64,000 nucleotides of DNA, from assembly GCF_011753055.1 (NCBI RefSeq), contig NZ_VWWJ01000003.1:248001-312000 (forward strand). The letters run 5' to 3'. Of this stretch, positions 27,969-39,158 are shown piece after piece (positions within the stretch are counted from its first letter, which is position 1; every line of letters starts with the position of its first letter). A program made the position numbers and the translations under genes. The DNA comes from Burkholderia sp. Ax-1719. Lineage in GTDB: Bacteria > Pseudomonadota > Gammaproteobacteria > Burkholderiales > Burkholderiaceae. The notes beneath the pieces were generated by a model. It made no database searches. It had not been told where the DNA came from and saw only the letters and a list, made by a program, of their open reading frames with translations.

Positions 27969-29732
27969 TTACTTCTTCTTTTGCGGCGGCAGGTCGGTAC
28001 ACACGCCTTCGTACAGCTCGGCGGCCATACCCACCGATTCGCCCAGCGTCGGGTGCGGGTGAATCGTCTTGCCGATGTCGGTCGCGTCCGCGCCCATTTC
28101 CACGGCCAGGCACACTTCGCTGATCAGATCGCCAGCGTTCAGACCGACGATACCGCCGCCGATCACGCGATGCGTCTCTTCGTCGAAGATCAGCTTGGTG
28201 AAGCCTTCGTCGCGGCCATTGGCGATCGCGCGGCCCGAAGCGGCCCACGGGAACACGGCCTTGCCGTACTTGATGCCTTCGGCCTTGCACTGCTCTTCAG
28301 TCTTGCCGGCCCAGGCCACTTCCGGATCGGTGTAGGCCACCGACGGAATCTGCAGCGCGTCGAAGTACGCCTTCTCGCCGTGCGCCGCTTCTGCTGCCAC
28401 GTGGCCTTCATGCACGGCCTTGTGCGCGAGCATCGGCTGGCCGACCACATCGCCGATTGCGAAGATGTGCGGCACATTGGTGCGCAGCTGCTTGTCGACT
28501 TCGATGAAGCCGCGATCCGTCACCGCCACGCCAGCCTTGTCCGCGCCGATCTTCTTGCCGTTGGGCGAGCGGCCCACGGCGACCAGCACGAGGTCGTAGC
28601 GCTGCGCTTCGGCCGGAGCCTTTTCGCCTTCGAACGTGACGTAGATGCCGTCTTCCTTCGCTTCGGCCTTGGTGGTCTTGGTCTTGAGCATGACGTTCGC
28701 GAAGCGCTTCGCGTTGTACTTTTCCCAGACCTTGACCAGATCGCGGTCAGCGCCGGCCATCAGGCCGTCGAGCATTTCCACGACATCGATCTGCGCGCCG
28801 AGCGTCGAATAGACCGTCGCCATTTCCAGGCCGATAATGCCGCCGCCGATCACCAGCATCTTCTGCGGGATCTGACGCAGTTCAAGCGCGCCGGTCGAAT
28901 CGACCACACGCGGATCTTCCGGCATGAACGGCAGCTTCACGGCCTGCGAACCGGCCGCGATGATCGCCTGCTTGAACTTGACGATCTTCTTGCCGTTTTC
29001 GCCCACCACTTCCATGTGGTGCGGGTCGATGAACGAACCGAGGCCCGTCACGACTTCGACCTTGCGCGCCTTGGCCATGCCAGCGAGACCGCCGGTGAGC
29101 TTCTTGACGACGCCCGACTTGAAGTCGCGCAGCTTGTCGAGATCGATCTGCGGCTTGCCGAACGAGATGCCGTGCGATTCGAGCGCAGCGGCTTCGTCGA
29201 TCACCAGCGCCGTGTGCAGCAGCGCCTTCGACGGGATGCAGCCCACGTTCAGACACACGCCGCCGAGCGTCGCATAACGCTCGACCAGCACGGTCTTCAT
29301 GCCGAGGTCGGCGGAACGGAACGCCGCCGAGTAGCCGCCAGGGCCTGCGCCGAGCACGAGCATGTCGCATTCGACGTCGGCGCTGCCGCTGAAGCTGCCG
29401 GCTTGCGGTGCGGGTGCTGCGGCCTTCGGTGCTTCGGCAGCCTTGGGCGCTTCGGCCTTCGGTGCAGCAGCGGGAGCCGGCGCAGCCGCGCCTTCCGACA
29501 CTTCGACGATCGCAACGACCGTGCCTTGCGACGCCTTGTCGCCAGCCTTGATCTTCACTTCCTTGACCGTGCCCGCGACTTCGCTGGGCACTTCCATCGT
29601 GGCCTTGTCCGACTCGAGCGAGAGCAGCGACTGCTCTTTCTCGATCACGTCGCCCGGCTTGATGTTGACTTCGATGACGTCGATGTCCTTGAAGTCGCCG
29701 ATATCCGGCACTTTCACTTCGACGAGACTCAT
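27969..29732 (-). CDS. lpdA: dihydrolipoyl dehydrogenase (E3) with N-terminal lipoyl domain
   Basis: FAD enzyme that reoxidises the lipoyl groups of the pyruvate dehydrogenase complex with NAD+. The 587-residue protein has an extra N-terminal lipoyl domain (residues 1-80, lipoylation motif ESDKATMEV), an Ala/Pro-rich linker, then FAD binding (LVLGAGPGGYSAAF) and the redox disulfide GGVCLNVGCIPSKALL. NAD binding follows (VIGGGIIGLEMA), and the C-terminal interface domain has HPHPTLGESVG with the catalytic His-Glu. The lipoyl-E3 fusion is typical of betaproteobacterial pdh operons. Start ATG 29732 gives the lipoyl domain (MSLVEVKVPDIGDF). Confidence 0.95.
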   Translation of the reverse strand: MSLVEVKVPDIGDFKDIDVIEVNIKPGDVIEKEQSLLSLESDKATMEVPSEVAGTVKEVKIKAGDKASQGTVVAIVEVSEGAAAPAPAAAPKAEAPKAAEAPKAAAPAPQAGSFSGSADVECDMLVLGAGPGGYSAAFRSADLGMKTVLVERYATLGGVCLNVGCIPSKALLHTALVIDEAAALESHGISFGKPQIDLDKLRDFKSGVVKKLTGGLAGMAKARKVEVVTGLGSFIDPHHMEVVGENGKKIVKFKQAIIAAGSQAVKLPFMPEDPRVVDSTGALELRQIPQKMLVIGGGIIGLEMATVYSTLGAQIDVVEMLDGLMAGADRDLVKVWEKYNAKRFANVMLKTKTTKAEAKEDGIYVTFEGEKAPAEAQRYDLVLVAVGRSPNGKKIGADKAGVAVTDRGFIEVDKQLRTNVPHIFAIGDVVGQPMLAHKAVHEGHVAAEAAHGEKAYFDALQIPSVAYTDPEVAWAGKTEEQCKAEGIKYGKAVFPWAASGRAIANGRDEGFTKLIFDEETHRVIGGGIVGLNAGDLISEVCLAVEMGADATDIGKTIHPHPTLGESVGMAAELYEGVCTDLPPQKKK

Positions 29733-29819
29733 GGTGTCCCCTTCAGGAACGACCGGCCGCGCCCGCCGCAGCGCACTCCCGAAGGAGCGGTGCGGCAAGG
29801 CGAGCCGGTCGAAGCGGTT

Positions 29820-31499
29820 TTACAGGATCACGCGGCGGAAGTCGCCGAGGATCGAGCCGAGGTACGCGTTGAAGCGCGCGGCAGCGGCGCCGTCGATCAC
29901 GCGGTGGTCGTACGAGAGCGAGAGCGGCAGCGTGAGGCGCGGCACGAACTGCTTGCCGTCCCACACCGGCTTCATGGCGCTCTTCGACAGGCCGAGAATC
30001 GCCACTTCCGGAGCGTTGATGATCGGCGTGAAATGCGTGCCGCCGATACCGCCGAGCGACGAGATCGAGAAGCAGCCGCCTTGCATCTGGTCCGGCTTGA
30101 GCTTGCCGTCGCGGGCGAGCTTCGACAGTTCGGCCATTTCCTTGGCGATGTCGACGAGACCCTTCTTGTCGGCGTCGCGGATCACCGGAACGACCAGGCC
30201 GTTAGGCGTGTCGGCAGCAAAACCGATGTGGTAGTACTGCTTGAACACGAGGTTGTCGCCGTCCAGGCTCGCGTTGAACGCCGGGAACTTCTTGAGCGCG
30301 GCGACGCAGGCCTTGATGACGAACGCGAGCATCGTGAACTTGACGCCGGCCTTCTCGTTTTCCTTGTTCAGCTGCACGCGCAGCGCTTCGAGGTCGGTGA
30401 TGTCCGCTTCATCGTTGTTCGTGACGTGCGGGATCATGACCCAGTTGCGATGCAGGTTCGCGCCCGAAATCTTCTTGATGCGCGACAGCGGTTGCGTGTC
30501 GATCGGACCGAACTTCGTGAAGTCGACCTTCGGCCACGGCAGCAGGTTCAGACCCGCGCCACCGCCGGCAGCCGGTGCGGCAGCAGCAGCCGGAGCGGCC
30601 AGCGCGCCCGTCATCACGCCCTTCACGAACGCGGTGATGTCGTCTTGCGTAATGCGGCCCTTCGGACCCGTACCCGAAACGCGACCCACGTCGACGCCCA
30701 GATCGCGTGCGAACTTGCGCACCGACGGCGAAGCGTGGCTCGGACGGCGCGAACCGCCTTCGCCTGCCGGGATGATCGGCGCTTGCGCCAGTGCCGACGG
30801 AGCGGCCGGTGCGGCCTTGGCGGGTGCAGCCTGCGGTGCGTCGGACGGCTGTTCGGCCGGTGCCTTCGCAGCCGGAGCGGGCGCGGCAGCAGGAGCGCCT
30901 TCGGCTTCCACGACGATGATTTCCGCGCCTTCCGACACGTTGTCACCGACCTTGACGAGGATCGACTTGACGATACCCGCGACCGGGCTCGGCACATCCA
31001 TCGTGGCCTTGTCCGATTCGAGCGTGACGAGCGACTGTTCCTTCTCGACACGGTCGCCCACCTTCACGCCGATTTCGATAACCGGAACGTCCTTGTAGTC
31101 GCCGATATCCGGGACCTTGACGGTCTGCACGCCACCCGAGGCAGATGCGGCAGCGGGAGCGGCAGCCGCCGGTGCAGGCGCAGCCGCTTGTGCGGGCGCA
31201 GCAGCCGGAGCGGCCTTCTCTTCCTTCGCGGCCGGTGCGGCAGCCGGTGCAGCGGCCGCGCCGCCTTCCAGCACGAGGACGAGCACGCCTTCCGAGACGT
31301 TGTCGCCGACCTTGACCTTCACTTCCTTGACCGTACCCGCTGCCGGGCTCGGCACGTCCATCGTCGCCTTGTCCGACTCCAGCGTGATGAGCGATTGCTC
31401 TTTCTCGACGGTGTCACCCGCCTTCACCAGCACCTCGATCACAGGAATGTCCGTGTAATCGCCGATGTCCGGCACCTTGACTTCGATCGCTTGACTCAT
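29820..31499 (-). CDS. aceF: pyruvate dehydrogenase E2, dihydrolipoamide acetyltransferase
   Basis: Core of the pyruvate dehydrogenase complex; transfers acetyl from lipoate to CoA. The 559-residue protein has two N-terminal lipoyl domains (each with LESDKATMDVPSP) joined by Ala/Pro-rich linkers and a peripheral-subunit-binding domain (RPSHASPSVRKFARDLGVDV). The C-terminal catalytic domain contains the active-site DHRVIDGAAAARF. It follows aceE by 78 bases with a strong hairpin between them, and precedes lpdA by 87 bases. Confidence 0.96.
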   Translation of the reverse strand: MSQAIEVKVPDIGDYTDIPVIEVLVKAGDTVEKEQSLITLESDKATMDVPSPAAGTVKEVKVKVGDNVSEGVLVLVLEGGAAAAPAAAPAAKEEKAAPAAAPAQAAAPAPAAAAPAAASASGGVQTVKVPDIGDYKDVPVIEIGVKVGDRVEKEQSLVTLESDKATMDVPSPVAGIVKSILVKVGDNVSEGAEIIVVEAEGAPAAAPAPAAKAPAEQPSDAPQAAPAKAAPAAPSALAQAPIIPAGEGGSRRPSHASPSVRKFARDLGVDVGRVSGTGPKGRITQDDITAFVKGVMTGALAAPAAAAAPAAGGGAGLNLLPWPKVDFTKFGPIDTQPLSRIKKISGANLHRNWVMIPHVTNNDEADITDLEALRVQLNKENEKAGVKFTMLAFVIKACVAALKKFPAFNASLDGDNLVFKQYYHIGFAADTPNGLVVPVIRDADKKGLVDIAKEMAELSKLARDGKLKPDQMQGGCFSISSLGGIGGTHFTPIINAPEVAILGLSKSAMKPVWDGKQFVPRLTLPLSLSYDHRVIDGAAAARFNAYLGSILGDFRRVIL

Positions 31500-31522
31500 T
31501 GTTAGTGTCTCCGGGGCCGCAT

Positions 31523-31555
31523 AAGAACGCCTCCCCGCTTCGGGGAGGCGTTCTT
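31523..31555 (-). terminator. intercistronic hairpin between aceE and aceF
   Basis: A perfect 15-bp stem AAGAACGCCTCCCCG / CGGGGAGGCGTTCTT with a three-base loop. There is no good T-run on the minus strand after it, so it is more likely a processing or stabilising element than a full terminator. Confidence 0.6.
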
Positions 31556-31577
31556 GCGATGCACAGGGGGTGATGCG

Positions 31578-34274
<2,697 letters not shown>

Positions 34275-34572
34275 GCTCGTCTCCTGGATGTAAGGGGAAC
34301 GCTGTTGATCGGACCATGCGGGCAGCGACGCTTGTAGACGTGACCAGGCCGACCGCAGCAGCTTTGCGGGCGATTGTAATGACGGCCTCCGCCATCGCGC
34401 AAGGAAATTTTCGAATTGCGGGATGACATTTTATAATGCGAAAAATTGTTGCAGCGCACGCTGAATCGTTCGCGCCCTTGTGCCGATGTCGGCCAGTTTG
34501 AACCCGTTTATCGGCGATTTATCGCTTTTTTCGCGGCATTTCCGTGTCTTACGCTGAGCTACAATCCTTGCC
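34275..34572. other. divergent intergenic region aceE / sensor kinase
   Basis: It must hold promoters for both transcripts. A TATAAT at 34432-34437 could be a -10 for the kinase gene, but no clear -35 goes with it. No gene is seen. Confidence 0.4.
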
Positions 34573-37089
34573 ATGTTGACCGAACGGCTTTTCGCACGCT
34601 CGGCGCGGCCGCCCGGTTCGCCCGGCGACACGTCGCCGTCCCGCTGGCACCACGGACCGTGGTGGTCGAATTCCTATTTGCTGACGCCTCTCCTGTCGAT
34701 CCTGGTGTTCCTGATCGTCATGAGCCTGATCTTGTGGAGCCTGAACCGCCGCGAGCAGCAACAGCAGGAAGACACGCTCTACCGCAACGTCGCGTGGGCC
34801 CAGCAACAGATCCGCCTCTCCATGACAGGCGCGCAGGAGCAATTGCAGGCGCTCTCGCGCGATCTGGCCACCGGCCATTCCGACCCGCAGTATTTCCAGA
34901 CGTCCACCACGGACATCATGCAGGGTCATCCGGAAATCCTTTACCTGAACTGGTACACCAGCCAGCAGGAGCCGCGCTGGCCCAATACGGCCATGCCGGT
35001 GTTCGGCCAGCGCCTGGCCAAGCCCAACGACTCGCAGATGGACGAGGCCGTGAAAGCCGCCTTCGCCGAAGCCCGCTCGTCGCGCCGCCAGGTGTATTCG
35101 CCGCTCATTTACGACGACGTCGGCAACGGCTACATCACGCTCCAGACGCCGGTATACCGCGATCGGGAATTTCTTGGCACGATCGCGGCCGTCTTCTCGG
35201 TCGAAGGCATCCTGAAGCACGACATCCCGCCCGAGCTGTCGGCCAAGTACAAGATTTCGATCCTCGACGCGAACAACCGCGAACTCGCCACCACCTCGAC
35301 GCGCCCGCGCCTGCCGCGCGACGTCTACTACGACCTGCCGCTCGATCCCCCGGGCCAGGGCGTATCGGTGCGCGTGTATTCGTATCCGCAGATGACCAAC
35401 TTCACGAACAACACGCTCGTGTGGCTGGTCGCGGGGCTGTCGTGCTTCGTGCTGTGGAGCCTCTGGAGTCTGTGGAAACACACGCGCCAGCGCTTCGAGG
35501 CGCAGCAGGCGCTGTATGCGGAAGCGTTCTTCCGCCGCGCGATGGAAAACTCGGTTTTGATCGGCATGCGCGTGCTCGACATGCATGGCCGGATTACGCA
35601 CGTCAACCCGGCGTTTTGTCGCATGACGGGCTGGGATGAAAGCGATCTGGTGGGCAAGAACGCGCCCTTCCCGTACTGGCCGCGCGACGCCTATCCGGAA
35701 ATGCAGCGCCAGCTCGACATGACGCTGCGCGGCAAGGCGCCCTCGTCCGGATTCGAGCTGCGCGTGCGCCGCAAGGACGGCTCGCAGTTCCATGCGCGCC
35801 TGTACGTGTCGCCGCTGATCGACAGTTCGGGCCGCCAGACTGGCTGGATGTCGTCGATGACCGACATCACGGAACCCAAGCGCGCACGCGAGGAACTCGC
35901 CGCCGCGCACGAGCGCTTCACCACCGTGCTGGAAAGCCTGGACGCCGCCGTGTCCGTGCTGGCCGCCGACGAAGCCGAGCTGCTGTTCGCCAACCGCTAC
36001 TACCGCCACCTGTTCGGCATCCGTCCGGACGGCCATCTGGAACTGGCGGGCGGCGGCGGTTTCGATTCGGCCAGCGCCTCGTCGGATTCCATCGACATGG
36101 TGGACGCCTTCGCCGGCCTGCCCGCCACTGCACTCACGGAAAGCACGGCGGACGCGCAGGAAATCTACGTCGAAAGCATCCAGAAGTGGTTCGAAGTGCG
36201 CCGCCAGTACATCCAGTGGGTGGACGGCCATCTGGCGCAGATGCAGATCGCCACCGATATCACCACGCGCAAGCAGGCCCAGGAACTCGCCCGCCAGCAG
36301 GACGAAAAGCTGCAGTTCACCAGCCGCCTGATGACGATGGGCGAAATGGCCTCGTCGCTCGCGCATGAGCTGAACCAGCCGCTCGCCGCGATCAACAACT
36401 ACGCTTCGGGTACGGTCGCACTGGTTAAATCGGGCCGCGGCGCGCCGGAAAACCTGTTGCCCGCGCTCGAAAAAACCGCGCAGCAGGCCGTGCGCGCAGG
36501 CATGATCATCAAGCGCATCCGCGAATTCGTGAAGCGCTCCGAACCCAAGCGCCAGGCCGCGCGTGTCGCCGACATCGTCGCCGACGCCGTGGGTCTGGCC
36601 GAAATCGAAGCGCGCAAGCGCCGCATCCGCATCGTGACCGACATGCGCTCGCGCATGCCCGTGATCTATGTCGATCCGGTGCTGATCGAGCAGGTGCTGG
36701 TCAATCTGCTGAAAAACGGCGCCGAGGCCATGGCCGAAGCGCGTCCGAATGCCGTTGATCCGGTGATCCGCGTGATCGTGAAGCGGGAAGGCGGCAACGT
36801 CTGCATCAGCGTGGTGGACCAGGGCCCGGGCGTGGACGAAGCCACGGCCGAGCGCCTGTTCGAACCGTTCTACAGCACCAAGTCCGACGGTATGGGCATG
36901 GGGCTGAATATTTGCCGCTCGATTATCGAATCGCATCGCGGGCGTCTCTGGGTGGTCAATAACATTGAAGCTGACGGCCACATCAGCGGCGCCACGTTCC
37001 ATTGCAGTCTGCCAATCGGACAGTCGGATAATCCTTCGAGGGATGGAACCGACGAACCGACTCCACAAACCGTTACGGGAGAGCCATGA
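34573..37089 (+). CDS. membrane PAS-domain sensor histidine kinase, FixL/DctS-like
   Basis: Sensor kinase of 838 residues. Membrane helices lie at about 35-57 and 281-301 and enclose a periplasmic ligand domain of about 220 residues. A cytoplasmic PAS domain (about 325-430, NPAFCRMTGWDESDL) is followed by a second PAS-like region (about 445-565). HisKA has the phospho-accepting His598 in SSLAHELNQPLAAINN. The ATPase domain has NLLKNGAEAM (N box) and DQGPGVD, then GMGMGLNICRSI (G boxes). The HELNQPLAAI H-box is typical of FixL/DctS/TodS-type kinases. No heme-pocket assignment can be made. The stop overlaps the regulator's start in ATGA. Ligand unknown; the aceE neighbour suggests a carboxylate. 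Confidence 0.9.
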   Translation: MLTERLFARSARPPGSPGDTSPSRWHHGPWWSNSYLLTPLLSILVFLIVMSLILWSLNRREQQQQEDTLYRNVAWAQQQIRLSMTGAQEQLQALSRDLATGHSDPQYFQTSTTDIMQGHPEILYLNWYTSQQEPRWPNTAMPVFGQRLAKPNDSQMDEAVKAAFAEARSSRRQVYSPLIYDDVGNGYITLQTPVYRDREFLGTIAAVFSVEGILKHDIPPELSAKYKISILDANNRELATTSTRPRLPRDVYYDLPLDPPGQGVSVRVYSYPQMTNFTNNTLVWLVAGLSCFVLWSLWSLWKHTRQRFEAQQALYAEAFFRRAMENSVLIGMRVLDMHGRITHVNPAFCRMTGWDESDLVGKNAPFPYWPRDAYPEMQRQLDMTLRGKAPSSGFELRVRRKDGSQFHARLYVSPLIDSSGRQTGWMSSMTDITEPKRAREELAAAHERFTTVLESLDAAVSVLAADEAELLFANRYYRHLFGIRPDGHLELAGGGGFDSASASSDSIDMVDAFAGLPATALTESTADAQEIYVESIQKWFEVRRQYIQWVDGHLAQMQIATDITTRKQAQELARQQDEKLQFTSRLMTMGEMASSLAHELNQPLAAINNYASGTVALVKSGRGAPENLLPALEKTAQQAVRAGMIIKRIREFVKRSEPKRQAARVADIVADAVGLAEIEARKRRIRIVTDMRSRMPVIYVDPVLIEQVLVNLLKNGAEAMAEARPNAVDPVIRVIVKREGGNVCISVVDQGPGVDEATAERLFEPFYSTKSDGMGMGLNICRSIIESHRGRLWVVNNIEADGHISGATFHCSLPIGQSDNPSRDGTDEPTPQTVTGEP

Positions 37090-37745
37090 ACAGCCCAGTC
37101 ACCACCCAGGAAACTGTCTTTGTCGTCGACGACGATGAGGCCGTACGAGACTCCCTGCGCTGGCTGCTCGAAGCGAACGGCTACCGCGTTCAGTGCTTCA
37201 CGAGCGCCGAGGAATTCCTCGACGCTTACCAGCCTGCGCAGCAAGCCGGCCAGATCGCCTGTCTGATTCTGGACGTGCGTATGCAGGGCATGAGCGGGCT
37301 TGAACTGCAGGAACGCCTGATCGCCGAAAACGCCTCGCTGCCGATCATCTTCGTGACCGGCCACGGCGACGTGCCGATGGCCGTGTCGACCATGAAGAAG
37401 GGCGCGATGGACTTCATCGAAAAGCCGTTCGACGAAGCCGAACTGCGCAAGCTGGTCGAGCGCATGCTGGAAAAGGCGCGCAGCGAAAGCACCAACGTGC
37501 AGCAGCAGCGTGCCGCCGCCGAGCGTCTGGGCAAGCTCACGGCGCGCGAGCATCAGGTGCTGGAGCGCATCATCGCGGGCCGCCTGAACAAGCAGATCGC
37601 CGACGACCTGGGCATCAGCATCAAGACCGTGGAAGCGCACCGCGCCAACATCATGGAAAAGCTCAACGTGAACACGGTCGCCGACCTGCTCCGTCTCGCG
37701 CTGTCCAACAAGCCGCAGCAGGCGCAACAGCCGCAGCAGCAGTAA
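37086..37745 (+). CDS. FixJ-family response regulator
   Basis: A 219-residue regulator with an N-terminal receiver (VFVVDDDEAVRDSL; phospho-acceptor Asp63 in LILDVRMQGMSG; GHGDVPMAV; conserved Lys in FIEKPFD) and a C-terminal LuxR-type HTH (LTAREHQVLERIIAGRLNKQ, then VEAHRANIMEKL). A Gln/Pro tail ends the protein. The start codon overlaps the kinase stop by four bases, so it is the cognate regulator. FixJ/TodT/DctR-like; target genes unknown. Confidence 0.93.
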   Translation: MNSPVTTQETVFVVDDDEAVRDSLRWLLEANGYRVQCFTSAEEFLDAYQPAQQAGQIACLILDVRMQGMSGLELQERLIAENASLPIIFVTGHGDVPMAVSTMKKGAMDFIEKPFDEAELRKLVERMLEKARSESTNVQQQRAAAERLGKLTAREHQVLERIIAGRLNKQIADDLGISIKTVEAHRANIMEKLNVNTVADLLRLALSNKPQQAQQPQQQ

Positions 37746-38024
37746 CTCTCCAGTACCGAGGTTCGCGGCGGCTTCAGCCAGACCGCGACCCCGTCCCCTG
37801 CATCGCGGCGCGCTCCGTTTCAAGCGGAGCGGCCGCGCTAGCGACTTCCCGCCTCGCATTCCTGTCCCATCCGGCCACCGATCGGTCCAGCCGCGACAAG
37901 TCACGCCCGTCTGACAGGTATAATGTCGGCCTTCGCAGCAGCGCCCGCTGCGCGCCGCATGCGCGCAAACGCCCCCTGCCGGGCGCGCTCCCCCCGCTTT
38001 GCCACACTCGATTCTCGACCGACC

Positions 38025-38879
38025 ATGACTGCCACTATCATCGACGGCAACGCCCTCTCCAAGAAACTGCGCGCCGATGTCGCCACGCGCGCCGCCGCCC
38101 TCACCGCTCGCGGCCATCAGCCGGGCCTCGCGGTCGTGCTGGTCGGCGACAATCCGGCCAGCGAAGTCTACGTGCGCAACAAGATCAAGGCGTGCGAGGA
38201 CAACGGCCTGCATTCGTCTTACGACCGCTATCCGGCCGAACTGTCGGAAGCCGATCTGCTCAAGCGCATCGACGAACTGAACAACGACCCGAAGATCAAT
38301 GGCATCCTCGTGCAGTTGCCGCTGCCCAAGCACATCGACAGCCACAAGGTGATCGAAGCCATCGCGCCCGAAAAGGACGTGGACGGCTTCCACGTCGCCA
38401 ACGCTGGCGCGCTGATGACCGGCCAGGCGCTGTTCCGCCCCTGCACGCCCTACGGCGTGATGAAGATGTTCGAGGAGTACAACATTCCCCTCGAAGGCGC
38501 GAACGCCGTGGTGATCGGCCGCTCGAACATCGTCGGCAAGCCGATGGCGCTGCTGCTGCTCGAAAAGGGCGCGACGGTCACGATCTGCCACAGCAAGACC
38601 GTCGATCTCGCGAAGCACACGCGTGACGCCGACATCGTCGTGGCCGCCGTAGGCAAGCGCAACGTGCTGACCGCCGACATGATCAAGCCGGGCGCCACTG
38701 TGATCGACGTGGGCATGAACCGCGACGACAACGGCAAGCTGTGCGGCGACGTCGATTTCGCGGGCCTGAAGGACAAGGCTGGCTTCATTACGCCGGTGCC
38801 GGGCGGCGTCGGTCCGATGACGATCACCATGCTGCTCGTCAACACCATCGAAGCGGCGGAGCGTGCGGCTGGCGTGTAA
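38025..38879 (+). CDS. folD: bifunctional methylenetetrahydrofolate dehydrogenase/cyclohydrolase FolD
   Basis: Interconverts 5,10-methylene- and 10-formyl-tetrahydrofolate using NADP+. The 284-residue protein has the catalytic lysine in the [11 protein letters not shown] motif, the substrate motif QLPLPKHID, the NADP site [17 protein letters not shown] and the C-terminal [15 protein letters not shown]. Start ATG 38025 ([12 protein letters not shown]) is the family start; the frame is open further upstream without similarity. Confidence 0.97.
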   Translation: MTATIIDGNALSKKLRADVATRAAALTARGHQPGLAVVLVGDNPASEVYVRNKIKACEDNGLHSSYDRYPAELSEADLLKRIDELNNDPKINGILVQLPLPKHIDSHKVIEAIAPEKDVDGFHVANAGALMTGQALFRPCTPYGVMKMFEEYNIPLEGANAVVIGRSNIVGKPMALLLLEKGATVTICHSKTVDLAKHTRDADIVVAAVGKRNVLTADMIKPGATVIDVGMNRDDNGKLCGDVDFAGLKDKAGFITPVPGGVGPMTITMLLVNTIEAAERAAGV

Positions 38880-38908
38880 GCCTGGCGCTTCACACCTCCG
38901 CAGTCACG

Positions 38909-38939
38909 AAGCGGCCCCATGCGGGCCGCTTTGCTTTTT
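38909..38939 (+). terminator. terminator of folD
   Basis: AAGCGGCCC pairs with GGGCCGCTT around a five-base loop, followed by TGCTTTTTG, 30 bases after the folD stop. Confidence 0.85.
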
Positions 38940-39158
38940 GGGGCGCGTGAAGCGAAGCACGCTTGAGCGTCGATTGCGCCGCCTGGCCCCGACTTCTGTT
39001 AATTTGCTCGGATGACCCGGTTGGAAAGTGCGCACCGCGCCCCAATAACCGATCTATCGGGGCGTGAGTTTCACGAGTTTCACCCTCGCGCCGCCCCGGC
39101 CCCACACAGTGCGACACTCGCATGCGAATCAACCGCGACAGAAGGAACAGGACGCATC

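Noticed and set aside
27885..31505. Open frame of about 1200 codons on the plus strand
   Set aside because: It is the antisense shadow of lpdA and aceF, which have clear domains. Its product is Arg/His-rich with no family features, as is common in high-GC DNA.
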